Shown here piece by piece: positions 28,432 to 37,759 of a DNA stretch of 64,000 nt. This DNA is from Pseudomonas donghuensis (GTDB lineage: Bacteria > Pseudomonadota > Gammaproteobacteria > Pseudomonadales > Pseudomonadaceae). The stretch spans positions 404 through 64,403 of the forward strand of contig NZ_JH650770.1 of assembly GCF_000259195.1 (NCBI RefSeq), read 5' to 3'. The first letter of the stretch is position 1, and each line of letters opens with the position of its first letter. A program made the position numbers and the translations under genes. The notes under the pieces were generated by a model. That model searched no databases. It saw nothing but the letters and a program-made list of their open reading frames with translations, and was not told the origin of the DNA.

Positions 28432-29238
28432 CTATCGCGCAAATTTATATAACAATCGCTTGATCGAAGCAGGAGAGCGACGGACTACCGAGCGCAGCAA
28501 ATAGTTAATCAGGTACTCATGGAGCCCAATGAATCCTATTCGACGCTGAAATTTGAGAATCGATAATTCGTGCTTGAGATACGCACTCCCACGGCGTTCC
28601 ATCATACCGCTCCCAGCCCGCATCTTAAGCAGAACTTCATTCAGGTTTCGCATCCGATAACCACGCGTAAGCATCAGTGACCACAAAGCGTAATCCTGAG
28701 CCTTACGAAATTCAGGATAACCGCCGACAGCAAGGACTGATTGCTTGCGAAACACCACAGTCGGATGGCTCAACGGACTGCGACGCTTGGCAAACTGGTG
28801 CAACGACGCGTGGTCCTGGGGCAGTCTGCGGATGCCCAACGATTCGGACATCTCGCTGTCAAACTCCTCCACCATCGCCCCAAGGACGTCAACATCAAGA
28901 TTCCGCTCAAGAAAGTCGATCTGTCTTTCAAATCTAGCAGGTAAGCATACATCATCTGTATCCATACGTGCGATCAGCTCATACGAGCACTGAGCCAGCC
29001 CTGCATTCAATGCCCGTGCCAGTCCAACATTCTCTGGGAGTCTGACCGAAACGATCGGTAGGCGGTCGCGATAAGACTCGATAACCGCGGCCAAGGCTTC
29101 GCCGATGGGACCATCCTCGACCACTACAACCTCAGCGGGTTGTAGTGTCTGAGTGACGATACTCGCAAAACAATCATCCAGATAACCTGGTTGCTCAGAT
29201 ACATAAACTGAAATCAGAACTGAAAAGCCGGCGCTCAC
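28432..29238 (-). CDS. GT2-family glycosyltransferase
   Basis: A 268-residue GT-A glycosyltransferase. It begins FSVLISVYVSEQPGYLDDCF, has VVEDGP after strand 2 and the metal-binding DTDD motif in ELIARMDTDDVCLPARF, and the SHPTVVFRK plus QDYALW acceptor-side motifs. It resembles WfgD/WbbD-like transferases of O-antigen clusters. The donor is unknown. Start is GTG 29238 behind AAGGGG. It lies 22 bases downstream of the asparagine synthase-like gene. Confidence 0.88.
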   Translation of the reverse strand: MSAGFSVLISVYVSEQPGYLDDCFASIVTQTLQPAEVVVVEDGPIGEALAAVIESYRDRLPIVSVRLPENVGLARALNAGLAQCSYELIARMDTDDVCLPARFERQIDFLERNLDVDVLGAMVEEFDSEMSESLGIRRLPQDHASLHQFAKRRSPLSHPTVVFRKQSVLAVGGYPEFRKAQDYALWSLMLTRGYRMRNLNEVLLKMRAGSGMMERRGSAYLKHELSILKFQRRIGFIGLHEYLINYLLRSVVRRSPASIKRLLYKFAR

Positions 29239-29260
29239 ATTAAATCCCCTTTTACGACTA

Positions 29261-31192
29261 CTACTGGTGAGCCAGCCAAGCCTGGAACATCAGAATATTC
29301 CACAACACTGTAGAGCGATTTTTCTTACCCGACAGATGTTCCGACCATAATCCGCGAACCATGGACACATTAAAGTGCCCTTGCTCCTCCAATCGCCGCT
29401 CATCAAGCAAGGCTTCCGCCCACTCTCGCAGCGGGCCTTGCAACCATTCCCTGAGAGGCACCCCGAAGCCCATTTTGGGTCGTTCCAACAGTGCACGATC
29501 AACGTGGCGGTAAAGCACCTGTTTGAGCACCCACTTTGACTCGCCTTCGCGGAACTTAACCGACAAAGGCAAGCGCCAAGCCAGCTCAACAATATTATGA
29601 TCAAGGAAAGGTGCACGACCTTCCAAGGACACCGCCATCGCCGCACGGTCGAGTTTGGTGAGGATATCCCCTGGCAGATAAGACTTGAGATCATTCGCCA
29701 TCATTTTCTGCACATCGCAAAGCTCATCGCTGATCGTTGCTACAGCGCTTGTGCGCTGCGTACTCGTTGAGTTACGCAACAGGCTGTCAATATCGTGATA
29801 GCTAGAGACAATACCTTGGTAGATAGCATCTGAATCTTTCGCCCCAATGATCTGAGCGACCTTGTGAAGCTTGTCACCGAGGCTACCGAAGCCTTTGGCT
29901 CCTGGCAGCCATCGCCCGACCGCATCCCAACTGGCTGGATCGACAGAAGTTAAAATTTTACCTACGCTACCACGTAGTCCAGCCGGCACAGGCTTGAGGT
30001 ACTTCCACAGCTTCCCGGTCACAAGATATCGGTTGTAACCACAGAACAGTTCATCGCCGCCATCGCCGGACAACGATACAGTCACTTTCGATTTCGCTAG
30101 TCGAGAAACCAGATACGTTGGTATTTGCGACGGATCGGCAAATGGCTCATCCCAAATGTTCGGAATCATAGGAATGACATCAAGTGCTTCTTGCGAAGAT
30201 ATATAAAGTTCTTCGTGGTCTGTGCCAATATGCTCCGAAACCTCTTTCGCATATTGCGCCTCGTTGAACCGAGCATCATTGAAGCCAATAGAGAACGTCT
30301 TGATTTTCTGACTCGACTGAGCCTGCATCAACGCGACGATTGCCGAAGAGTCCACGCCGCCGGAAAGAAACGCCCCAAGCGGAACATCCGAAATCATCTG
30401 ACGTTTGATCGAAAGCTTGAGCTGACGCTCCAATTCGTCAACTGCATCTGCTTCAGAACCCTCAAAAGGATTGTGCAAACCCTCTCGGACGACCTCGTCA
30501 ATAGACCAGTAAGTACCCAGTTGCGGATCTGGCCGTACCCTGGACACTTTCAAATACTGGCCGGGCATTAATTTGGAAATACCCAAATAAATAGAGTGCG
30601 GGGCCGGCACGTAGCCATAGCGGAGTAACGCGGACAAAGCCTGAGGATCGATAGTTGCCTTGAACGTCGGGGAAATCTTTAAAGCCTTGAGTTCCGAGCC
30701 AAACAGAAAGTCGTCACCCATCCAGCCGTAATACAGTGGTTTTTCACCTAGCCGATCGCGGACAAGCGTTAACTCCTGAGTCGTTTGATCCCAGATCGCC
30801 ATGGCGAACATCCCATGGGTAAGGACCAAGGTCCTTTCTATGCCGTAGGCGTCAAAACAAGCTAGCAATGTCTCTGTATCAGAGCCCCCTGACCAGCCAC
30901 TTACTTTACCTTGGGCTTCCAGTGATGCTCTAAGATCCAAGTGGTTGTAAATTTCACCATTGAAAGCTATGACATACCGCCCGGACACGGAAAGCATGGG
31001 TTGCGCACCATGGCTCGAGGTATCCAGAATTGACAAGCGTCGGTGCGAGAGACCCACCCCGCAGCCGGCGTCTACCCATACACCACCTGAGTCAGGTCCA
31101 CGGTGAAGGATAGCTTTCCCCATGCGTGCCAGTCGCTCATCTGCGCCTGCATCAAGCTCCTTTCTCGATAGAAACCCTGCGAACCCACACAT
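29261..31192 (-). CDS. asparagine synthase-like glutamine amidotransferase (WbpS/AsnB type)
   Basis: A 643-residue protein. Residues 1-210 are a class II glutaminase domain with the catalytic N-terminal Cys2 (MCGFAGF) and HRGPDSGG. Residues about 225-620 are the ATP-dependent synthetase domain with the PP-loop SGGVDSSAIVAL and GDGGDELFCGYNRY. In P. aeruginosa O6 the homologous WbpS amidates a uronic acid of the O-antigen, and AsnB paralogues in surface-sugar clusters commonly do so. Here the likely acceptor is the GalA made by the ugd/epimerase pair. Genuine asparagine synthesis cannot be excluded from sequence. Confidence 0.9.
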   Translation of the reverse strand: MCGFAGFLSRKELDAGADERLARMGKAILHRGPDSGGVWVDAGCGVGLSHRRLSILDTSSHGAQPMLSVSGRYVIAFNGEIYNHLDLRASLEAQGKVSGWSGGSDTETLLACFDAYGIERTLVLTHGMFAMAIWDQTTQELTLVRDRLGEKPLYYGWMGDDFLFGSELKALKISPTFKATIDPQALSALLRYGYVPAPHSIYLGISKLMPGQYLKVSRVRPDPQLGTYWSIDEVVREGLHNPFEGSEADAVDELERQLKLSIKRQMISDVPLGAFLSGGVDSSAIVALMQAQSSQKIKTFSIGFNDARFNEAQYAKEVSEHIGTDHEELYISSQEALDVIPMIPNIWDEPFADPSQIPTYLVSRLAKSKVTVSLSGDGGDELFCGYNRYLVTGKLWKYLKPVPAGLRGSVGKILTSVDPASWDAVGRWLPGAKGFGSLGDKLHKVAQIIGAKDSDAIYQGIVSSYHDIDSLLRNSTSTQRTSAVATISDELCDVQKMMANDLKSYLPGDILTKLDRAAMAVSLEGRAPFLDHNIVELAWRLPLSVKFREGESKWVLKQVLYRHVDRALLERPKMGFGVPLREWLQGPLREWAEALLDERRLEEQGHFNVSMVRGLWSEHLSGKKNRSTVLWNILMFQAWLAHQ

Positions 31193-31233
31193 TTATTTAG
31201 CCTCAAATTGAGAAACGCGTTTGCTAAGCGACA

Positions 31234-32118
31234 TCAGCTAATCTTACCTGTCTTTTTCAACATGCCATCCTTGATGCCTTTAAAAATATACTGCAGCCGT
31301 CGCATTTTTCGATCCAGGATAAGAGGAACAATCATGAGCTTGCTCCCCATGATAAGAAAATACTTAATTTTCCACTTCCCAGGAACAAACGACTTAGAGA
31401 GCAAATAGATAAAGTTTCGATATTGGTAATAATGGCGAATAGGTGAAGGCATACCAATCTTAAAACCGAAAAACAATTTATGCCCGTCACCAAGCATATG
31501 GCCTATTTCCAAGGTCGTATCAATAAAGATTTGATAACCTAACGCCCGACTGCGCCAACACCATTCCCAATCTACGAAATCGATAAACAAGTCTTCGTTC
31601 TTCTCCCCGATCCTCTCCATTGCGTGTCGAGAGACCAGAAACCCAGAGCTTAAGGTATAGTCTACCTCTATTACCCCTTTCGCCCTGTTAAGACCATCGT
31701 ATATTTCATCGCTTCCTTTTTTTACAGCTAAAGGCCCCACACCTCCAACTAGCCTCCCTTCTTCAACAAGCGAATCAAAGCAATTAAGCAACCGAGCAAC
31801 ATAAGACGGCGGAAGCTTAGAATCCTGGTCCATCTCGATAAAAAAATCGCAACCAAGATCAAGCGCTATACGCAAACCGAGATTCTGTGCTTTTGCGATG
31901 CCAACATTGTTAAAGAGCTGATTCAGCACTATCTTTGGTGACACACTAACCAACTTACGAACCGCAGCCTGGGCGAGCACATTGTCGGAGTTATCCGATA
32001 GAACGACTACATCCACCTGATCTACATATGTCCGCAAATTATCAACAAGCTCGACGACATCAGGATTATAAACCGTAAGTATTATCGCAACTTTTTTATC
32101 AGAGCTATACTCAACCAT
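31234..32118 (-). CDS. GT2-family glycosyltransferase, rhamnosyltransferase-like
   Basis: A 294-residue GT-A protein: VAIILTVYNPD at the start, NNVGIAKAQNLGL, the DxD-like FFIEMDQDSK and the DFVDWEWCWRSRALGY motif that is common in RfbF-type rhamnosyltransferases. A C-terminal hydrophobic/basic segment (KYFLIMGSKLMIVPLIL) suggests membrane contact. If the donor is dTDP-rhamnose, rmlC in this operon would be relevant; that is inference. GAGG precedes the ATG. It follows the Wzy candidate by 12 bases. Confidence 0.85.
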   Translation of the reverse strand: MVEYSSDKKVAIILTVYNPDVVELVDNLRTYVDQVDVVVLSDNSDNVLAQAAVRKLVSVSPKIVLNQLFNNVGIAKAQNLGLRIALDLGCDFFIEMDQDSKLPPSYVARLLNCFDSLVEEGRLVGGVGPLAVKKGSDEIYDGLNRAKGVIEVDYTLSSGFLVSRHAMERIGEKNEDLFIDFVDWEWCWRSRALGYQIFIDTTLEIGHMLGDGHKLFFGFKIGMPSPIRHYYQYRNFIYLLSKSFVPGKWKIKYFLIMGSKLMIVPLILDRKMRRLQYIFKGIKDGMLKKTGKIS

Positions 32119-32130
32119 AATTCTACCTCA

Positions 32131-33462
32131 TCACCGGCCACTATGAGAGGCTAGACGAAGTGCAAGCCCGAAAAATTTAATTATCGAAAACAAAATAAAA
32201 ATATCCAACATATAGGCCAATCCCACCGCCGGCTCCAACAGCATAGGGATCGAGCGAACCCACAACGCGGCAGCGATTGCTGAATAGAACATACCGCCTT
32301 CAAATCTGGAGAGCGAGGAGACCGATGCCAACAAAAAGCCGATAAACGCTGAAAAAATAAACCCTGGAATCAACCCGAAATATTTATAAGCAAACAAATC
32401 AAAGTGACTAGTTGGACCGCCAGCAATATCATAATTAGGGTACCAATAAAGCAAACTCTGTTTGCCAATCGTATAATTATCAACGGGGTGCCCTACTAGC
32501 TCGCTCATCTTTGTCACGCTAACCAGCGGCGCCAGCAACTGAATAAACACGCCATCAGTTTCTAGCTCCTCAATCACATCATTTGGCAGTGCGAAATAGT
32601 ATTTATCGCCATTGGCCAACACCCTCAACACTAACCTTTCGACGAGCATCGGAACTTCGGGCATGTACCCCCCTCCAGAGCTCGCATCAACCCCTGAGTT
32701 ATCCAGATTCTTAGCCAATACAAACAAAGCAAAAAAGCCAACAACCGTCGAAATGAGTGCGACCTTTATAAAACCTAAACGCACCCTAATACCAAGCATC
32801 GCAAGCGCGAACAATGATGCATATATAGCCTCAAGCACAGCAAATTTCGCGCCGTTCAACATGGAGCTAACAACAAGAACGAACAAATACAACAAGAACA
32901 AACACCACGTCGCGAAACCTCTTCGCCCTTCCCGCCAGCGTTCGACACACATCAAAAATAGGTAGCCTATAAGAAACAACCTAAAGCCGTCTGCTACACG
33001 AACAAATGCCCCCATCCCTCGATTCTGTTCAAACCTGTTTGTTTCTGCACTAACACCCAGCCCCGTTTTAAAAATCAAGAACAAGGCGAGCGCAAAGTAA
33101 ACAATCAGCACCAGGTAAAACTCAAATCGCCCTTTTCCCGCAGGGACTAAAAAGACATTTACCGCACTGCGAAACCAGGAAAGCCGATTATGAAGAGAGC
33201 TATAAACGAACCACAAGATAAAAGCATAAGAAAATAAAATGAAAATTAGATAAGCGGATATATATCCAGACAAAAAAAGTGCAACAACGATCCCGTAGGC
33301 CGTACCTAACGTAAACGTCCAATAGAAATGCAAGGGATCAAGATAACCAACCAAAACTGACTTTCGAATAGAAATGTAGAGCACAAAACTAACCGCCGCA
33401 ATGGAGGCTAGTACCAGCGCAATATGAGAAAAAGCAAATTCAAAAAAGTCGACGTCGCTCAT
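32131..33462 (-). CDS. wzy: candidate O-antigen polymerase Wzy
   Basis: A 443-residue integral membrane protein with ten or more helices and a large periplasmic loop (about residues 245-345) containing GGGYMPEVP and LLYWYPNYDIAGGPTSHFDLFAYKYFG. Sequence identity to known polymerases is not obvious, which is normal for Wzy. Identity rests on topology, length and position between glycosyltransferase genes in a cluster with wzx and wzz. The PTSHFDLFAYKYFG region resembles the conserved loop of O-antigen polymerase-like families. Its start overlaps the upstream glycosyltransferase stop by four bases. Confidence 0.78.
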   Translation of the reverse strand: MSDVDFFEFAFSHIALVLASIAAVSFVLYISIRKSVLVGYLDPLHFYWTFTLGTAYGIVVALFLSGYISAYLIFILFSYAFILWFVYSSLHNRLSWFRSAVNVFLVPAGKGRFEFYLVLIVYFALALFLIFKTGLGVSAETNRFEQNRGMGAFVRVADGFRLFLIGYLFLMCVERWREGRRGFATWCLFLLYLFVLVVSSMLNGAKFAVLEAIYASLFALAMLGIRVRLGFIKVALISTVVGFFALFVLAKNLDNSGVDASSGGGYMPEVPMLVERLVLRVLANGDKYYFALPNDVIEELETDGVFIQLLAPLVSVTKMSELVGHPVDNYTIGKQSLLYWYPNYDIAGGPTSHFDLFAYKYFGLIPGFIFSAFIGFLLASVSSLSRFEGGMFYSAIAAALWVRSIPMLLEPAVGLAYMLDIFILFSIIKFFGLALRLASHSGR

Positions 33463-34361
33463 TTTTTTCTGCGCAAGTATTTAACGACTACACCCGGAGC
33501 TTGCAACACACTTGCCACACACTCCGACCACGTGCATGAGCGAAACAGGTCCCGTACAACTGAGAATTTTCCAATTCTCGCCGAATGAAGTGAATAGTAC
33601 GCTAGTGTTTTTGCTATAGCCACTTGCTGAATCTGTGCAGGCGCTAGAGCCCGAATAAGATCACGAACCATGAAAAACTGCGAAACCGCATTTTTATAGG
33701 AATTTGTTTCATGCTGACGATAACGAACCGCCGTTATATCAGCTTTAAAGTCGAACCCCTTTCCTCTTTGCCCATATTTTTGGAATAGTTTTATGAACAT
33801 GGGGTAGTCATCCAGTTTCAATGTCGGGTCCCACCCCCCAATTCCACGCAAGGCTTCCGTTCTGAAAATAGTAGATTGCAATAGAATGGGGGATGGATAG
33901 TCCGTGAACATTTCGAGTTCCCGAGCCTCCTCCGATAGTGAGAAAAACCGCTCATGATCTTTCCTATAGACAAGCCCCTTGCGTCCGTCCTCAAAGAAGT
34001 ACTCACCACCGCCAATCACAAACTTATATTGCCCGTGACTGATTTCAGTAAATAGTTTCTCCACTCCATCCGGAACCAGAATATCATCGGACGCGATAAA
34101 AAAGCAGTACTCGGTATCAATCATGGAAAGTGCAAGATTCAGAGAAGAGACAAGCCCAGCATTGGGCTTGGTAATCAGCGACACCTTATGAGCAAGCTGA
34201 TTATCTTCAATATACCTTTGAATCAAGTTGACAGTACCATCCGTCGAACCATCATCAACAACAATAATTTTTGTGCCTGGTATATTAACTATCGCGGCAG
34301 CGTCAATACACCCAAGCACATAAGCAGAGTGATTATATGAAGGAATTACTATTGTCAACAT
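33459..34361 (-). CDS. GT2-family glycosyltransferase
   Basis: A 300-residue GT-A glycosyltransferase. It opens MLTIVIPSYNHSAYVLGCID, has VVDDGSTDGT, KPNAGLVSSLN and the metal-binding segment FFIASDDILVPDG, and a later LDDYPMFIKL motif. Donor and acceptor are unknown. ATG 34361 is preferred over a GTG four codons upstream because of a GGTGG at suitable spacing. It is translationally coupled to the Wzy candidate and preceded by an 85-base gap after wzx. Confidence 0.87.
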   Translation of the reverse strand: MLTIVIPSYNHSAYVLGCIDAAAIVNIPGTKIIVVDDGSTDGTVNLIQRYIEDNQLAHKVSLITKPNAGLVSSLNLALSMIDTEYCFFIASDDILVPDGVEKLFTEISHGQYKFVIGGGEYFFEDGRKGLVYRKDHERFFSLSEEARELEMFTDYPSPILLQSTIFRTEALRGIGGWDPTLKLDDYPMFIKLFQKYGQRGKGFDFKADITAVRYRQHETNSYKNAVSQFFMVRDLIRALAPAQIQQVAIAKTLAYYSLHSARIGKFSVVRDLFRSCTWSECVASVLQAPGVVVKYLRRKK

Positions 34362-34446
34362 TGTTTCGACCACCCTAAGCCTAGCTGATGATTACACCTA
34401 CACACACTACTTAAACAAAATCAAAACGGATAGCCGGGCACTCGCA

Positions 34447-35715
34447 TCATGCAGCTTTTTCCTCTTGAGCAGTCGAAAAATTCCGTTTTATAAGTAACCA
34501 AACAACAATCCAATACAATAGATAGTTGACTGCATAAGCAATTACCACTCCCTCCAAACCAAACACGCCAAGCAGCTTGACCGATAGGAAGTAGAAAAAG
34601 ACCGAAGACGAAACTTCAGTAAAGATAAAGGTTTTCACCATCGCTTTGCCGAGCATAAGATAACCCAGAACCCAACTACCCACCTTCAAACTATCACCAA
34701 TTAACTGCCAAAAAAACAGCGCCTGCATTGGTAAAAATTCTTTACTGAAGAGGATAAGAATCAAATGTTCTCTGAGAAAGTAAATTGCAACTCCTGCCAA
34801 AACTGAAACGGGCAGTATCAACTTATACCCTGCGCGAATCTCTAACTTAATTTCTGAAAATGTCTTTAGCTCCGACAGCCGTGGAAGATAGTAAACCGCT
34901 AGTGTAGTGGTCACAACCAACAGATAGGCTGAGCTGAGTCGCCACATCGCTTCCCAATAACCGACTTGTGTCCAACCCAACTCCGCACCAATTTCACTCC
35001 TCACAAGCATTTGAGTGGTTGGCACGCAAGCAGCTGAGACTGCAGCCATCAAGGAAAACTTAAATAATTTAATGGTAATATCTTTGTCAACTTTCCCAAA
35101 AAATGAAGAAAGCGACATCCAAACCTGCTTGCGACATATAAATAGCGTGCCAAGCAGCGAAAAAGATTGGTATATTGCTAACGCCACGAGCGCGCCATAC
35201 AAGCCTCCGTATAACGCTAAGCCCCCCGTAATAACCAGAGAAAACAAACTACCTAAAATATTGGAAACCACACAGCGACCAATATCTTTCAAACCATTAA
35301 GAATAGCCAAAAGCAGACTATTAAATACAAAAAAGGTTAACCCTACAGAGAACCACTTGAACACCCCTGAAAACTCTACATTCTTCAAGAATATCTCAGC
35401 CAAATCATCACTGAATACATATATCATCAGCGAGGCGAGAACAGAAGTGATCAGGCTTACAGTACCAGCAGTTCTCCATATTTTCTTCTGCAAATCCGGC
35501 TCGTCGTGGTACTCCGCAGTATATTTGGTCACCCCGTTATTGAAAGCCCCACTTGCAAAAGTGGTAATAATTGCAACTGCATTTTGAAACTGGCCGAATG
35601 CCGCATAACCCGCTGGCCCAACATATAGGGCCAGCAGTTTATTGATACCCAAAAGGGTAAGCATCTTGACCAAGACCGCGATACCATTCAGCAGGCTGGT
35701 TTTAATTAATGTCAC
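34447..35715 (-). CDS. wzx: O-antigen flippase Wzx (WzxE-like)
   Basis: A 422-residue membrane protein with about twelve helices. The N-terminal LLNGIAVLVKMLTLLGINKLLALYVGPAGYAAFGQFQ is broken in register as in the WzxE/polysaccharide-transport MOP family, with the later LVRSEIGAELGWTQVGYWEAMWRLS region also typical. It should flip the undecaprenyl-linked repeat unit across the inner membrane. The start is GTG 35715, six bases after the aminotransferase stop; a ribosome binding site is not clear, suggesting translational coupling. Confidence 0.9.
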   Translation of the reverse strand: MTLIKTSLLNGIAVLVKMLTLLGINKLLALYVGPAGYAAFGQFQNAVAIITTFASGAFNNGVTKYTAEYHDEPDLQKKIWRTAGTVSLITSVLASLMIYVFSDDLAEIFLKNVEFSGVFKWFSVGLTFFVFNSLLLAILNGLKDIGRCVVSNILGSLFSLVITGGLALYGGLYGALVALAIYQSFSLLGTLFICRKQVWMSLSSFFGKVDKDITIKLFKFSLMAAVSAACVPTTQMLVRSEIGAELGWTQVGYWEAMWRLSSAYLLVVTTTLAVYYLPRLSELKTFSEIKLEIRAGYKLILPVSVLAGVAIYFLREHLILILFSKEFLPMQALFFWQLIGDSLKVGSWVLGYLMLGKAMVKTFIFTEVSSSVFFYFLSVKLLGVFGLEGVVIAYAVNYLLYWIVVWLLIKRNFSTAQEEKAA

Positions 35716-35721
35716 GTCAAG

Positions 35722-36846
35722 TCAACCAGCGCTGAAAGCATTGCAAGCGGCAACTACATGGTTAGCCTCTTCTACAGTCATCGTCGGCCCCATTGGCAGG
35801 CTGATGACTTGTTCATGTATTGCTTCAGTAATCGGTAGAGAGCGCTGATTCCACTCGGCATACGCCTGTTGCCGGTGAGGTGGAATCGGATAATGGATTA
35901 GTGTTTGAACACCCTGCTCTGCCAAGTGACTTTGCAGCAATTCTCGACGCTCACTGCGAACCACAAAAAGATGCCAAACATGGGACTCAAGAGACGCTGC
36001 AGACATGGAAGGTGCTGCTGGGAGCGTAATAGCAGGATTCTTAATACCTTTCAGGTAAACGTCTGCAATGACTCTGCGATGTTCTGTTTGAGCATCCAGG
36101 TGCTTAAGCTTGACACTCAACATGGCCGCCTGGATCTCATCCAGCCGACTGTTAACGCCGGGGAACAGGTTTTTGTACTTCTCATGCGAACCATAGTTGC
36201 GCAGTGCTTTCAGGGTCTGCGCAAGTTCTGCGTCACTGGTAGTAATCGCACCAGCATCTCCCAAAGCGCCCAGGTTTTTTCCTGGATAGAAGCTGAACCC
36301 CGAAGCATCTCCCCAGTTGCCCGCTTTACGGCCATCAATACTGGCACCGTGCGACTGCGCCGAATCTTCAAGAATCAACAAGTTATGCTTTTGCGCAATT
36401 TCGCGTAACGCCGGCATATCAGCCAGTTGCCCATAGAGATGCACGGGCAGTAGAACACGCGTTCTGGATGTAATTGCTGCTTCAACCTTGCTCGGGCAGA
36501 GATTGTATGTTTCCAGGTCAGGCTCGACTAACACCGGAACCAATCGATTTTCGGTGACAGCGAGAATACTCGCGATGTAGGTATTGGCAGGAACGATTAC
36601 TTCATCGCCTTCCTTGATCTTGCCCATCTCCTTCCAGGCACGCAAGGTCAGCGTAAGCGCGTCGAGGCCATTGGCTACACCGATGCAATACTGAGCACCG
36701 CAGTAGTCGGCAAACTGCGCCTCAAAAGAGGCCAGTTCATTACCGCCAATATACCAACCAGAATCAATGACTCGCGTACAGGCCTCAACAAGCTCAGCGC
36801 GGAGACCAGCGTTAATGGCTTTCAGATCCAGAAAAGGAACATTCAT
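35722..36846 (-). CDS. fdtB: DegT/DnrJ-family sugar 3-aminotransferase (FdtB-like)
   Basis: A 374-residue PLP enzyme of fold type [11 protein letters not shown] starts it, with [13 protein letters not shown] and [14 protein letters not shown] cofactor segments ([12 protein letters not shown], 55-66), and the PLP lysine is Lys190 in [16 protein letters not shown]. Next to FdtA, the natural reaction is transamination at C3 of dTDP-3-keto-6-deoxyhexose to give a 3-amino-3,6-dideoxyhexose. A C4-specific aminotransferase is the alternative. Its start shares a base with the upstream acyltransferase stop (TAATG). Confidence 0.86.
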   Translation of the reverse strand: MNVPFLDLKAINAGLRAELVEACTRVIDSGWYIGGNELASFEAQFADYCGAQYCIGVANGLDALTLTLRAWKEMGKIKEGDEVIVPANTYIASILAVTENRLVPVLVEPDLETYNLCPSKVEAAITSRTRVLLPVHLYGQLADMPALREIAQKHNLLILEDSAQSHGASIDGRKAGNWGDASGFSFYPGKNLGALGDAGAITTSDAELAQTLKALRNYGSHEKYKNLFPGVNSRLDEIQAAMLSVKLKHLDAQTEHRRVIADVYLKGIKNPAITLPAAPSMSAASLESHVWHLFVVRSERRELLQSHLAEQGVQTLIHYPIPPHRQQAYAEWNQRSLPITEAIHEQVISLPMGPTMTVEEANHVVAACNAFSAG

Positions 36847-37364
36847 TATACTTTATCTCCCAGGCTCAGCTTTTTCGCCTCGACCACGCTGCGCGAAATT
36901 TCAAAATAGTAGTTTGTATCATCTTCACTTACTTGGACCGCCCCCATTTTCTTGTGGAAGGAAACCACGCGATCATTTCCTTTTACCACTTCAAAATGAG
37001 ATTTTTCAAAGCCCAGATTTTGGAACCCGAACTGGTAAACCAGAAAGGCACTTTCAAGTGCAGCGAAACGGGTTTTTTCTTTGTTCAGGATCCAACTACC
37101 CCAACAGAACGAATCGTCCAGAATATCGTAGACGCGTACGGTTCCGCAGCGGACGCCGTCAAGCCTTTCGATGATGAAGTAATACTGCAAGCCATTTTGC
37201 TCGTCGGCTTTATATTTTTTGATCCACTCAACCTGATCTTTGACGCTAGGTTGTACTGAAGACAGGTATCGGTTGAGCTCAGTATCCAGCCTGAGGCTCA
37301 AGATGAACTCAGCATCCTGCTCTTCCACCAAACGCATACGAACTGTTTTAGCTTGAAGATTCAT
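36846..37364 (-). CDS. GNAT-family N-acyltransferase, probably for the amino sugar
   Basis: A 172-residue GNAT protein beginning with [20 protein letters not shown] and containing FWGSWILN-type strands ([14 protein letters not shown]) and the [10 protein letters not shown]-terminal motif of RimJ-like transferases. In characterised Fuc3NAc pathways the acyl transfer is usually done by a left-handed beta-helix protein (FdtC); a GNAT enzyme in this role is known from Acinetobacter FdhC, which adds a hydroxybutanoyl group. The acyl donor here is unknown. It overlaps fdtA by four bases and fdtB by one. Confidence 0.8.
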   Translation of the reverse strand: MNLQAKTVRMRLVEEQDAEFILSLRLDTELNRYLSSVQPSVKDQVEWIKKYKADEQNGLQYYFIIERLDGVRCGTVRVYDILDDSFCWGSWILNKEKTRFAALESAFLVYQFGFQNLGFEKSHFEVVKGNDRVVSFHKKMGAVQVSEDDTNYYFEISRSVVEAKKLSLGDKV

Positions 37365-37759
37365 ACAACCATCCGGCAGAATTCTTGATAATTTCTGATA
37401 TAGTCAAGTTCATCATAGTGATCGCTGGCGAGCACTAGCAAGACGCAATCTTCACTGAAGTCGTGCATCTCATGCCACACCATTTTGTCTATCCGGATCG
37501 CCTTATTGGGCGAATCCAGCCAGCTTTCAGCCCTCTCCTTCCCGTCATCCATGATCATCCGGCACTTGCCGGCCACACACACAGCTATCTGCTGCAGCTC
37601 CTTGTGGGCATGAAAGCCTCTGGGCACACCTGCTTTCGTGCCAGTCAGGTAGTAAACTCTTTTAATATCAAAGGGAATATTTTTCCCCCCTTCAAGCGCT
37701 ACCAATTGCCCACGGTCATCGCCCATGACCTGAAAGTCGATCGTATCGATAAGACTCAC
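37361..37759 (-). CDS. fdtA: dTDP-4-keto-6-deoxyglucose 3,4-ketoisomerase (FdtA/QdtA-like)
   Basis: A 132-residue single-domain cupin of the WxcM-like family. The paired active-site histidines are His50 and His52 in RGFHAHKELQQ, followed by the CRMIMDDGKE and MVWHEMHDFS strands. The family moves the keto group from C4 to C3; whether C4 ends as galacto (FdtA) or gluco (QdtA) cannot be told by eye. GTG 37759 overlaps the rmlC stop (GTGA). It is followed directly by the acyltransferase and aminotransferase genes, completing a compact amino-sugar cassette. Confidence 0.87.
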   Translation of the reverse strand: MSLIDTIDFQVMGDDRGQLVALEGGKNIPFDIKRVYYLTGTKAGVPRGFHAHKELQQIAVCVAGKCRMIMDDGKERAESWLDSPNKAIRIDKMVWHEMHDFSEDCVLLVLASDHYDELDYIRNYQEFCRMVV

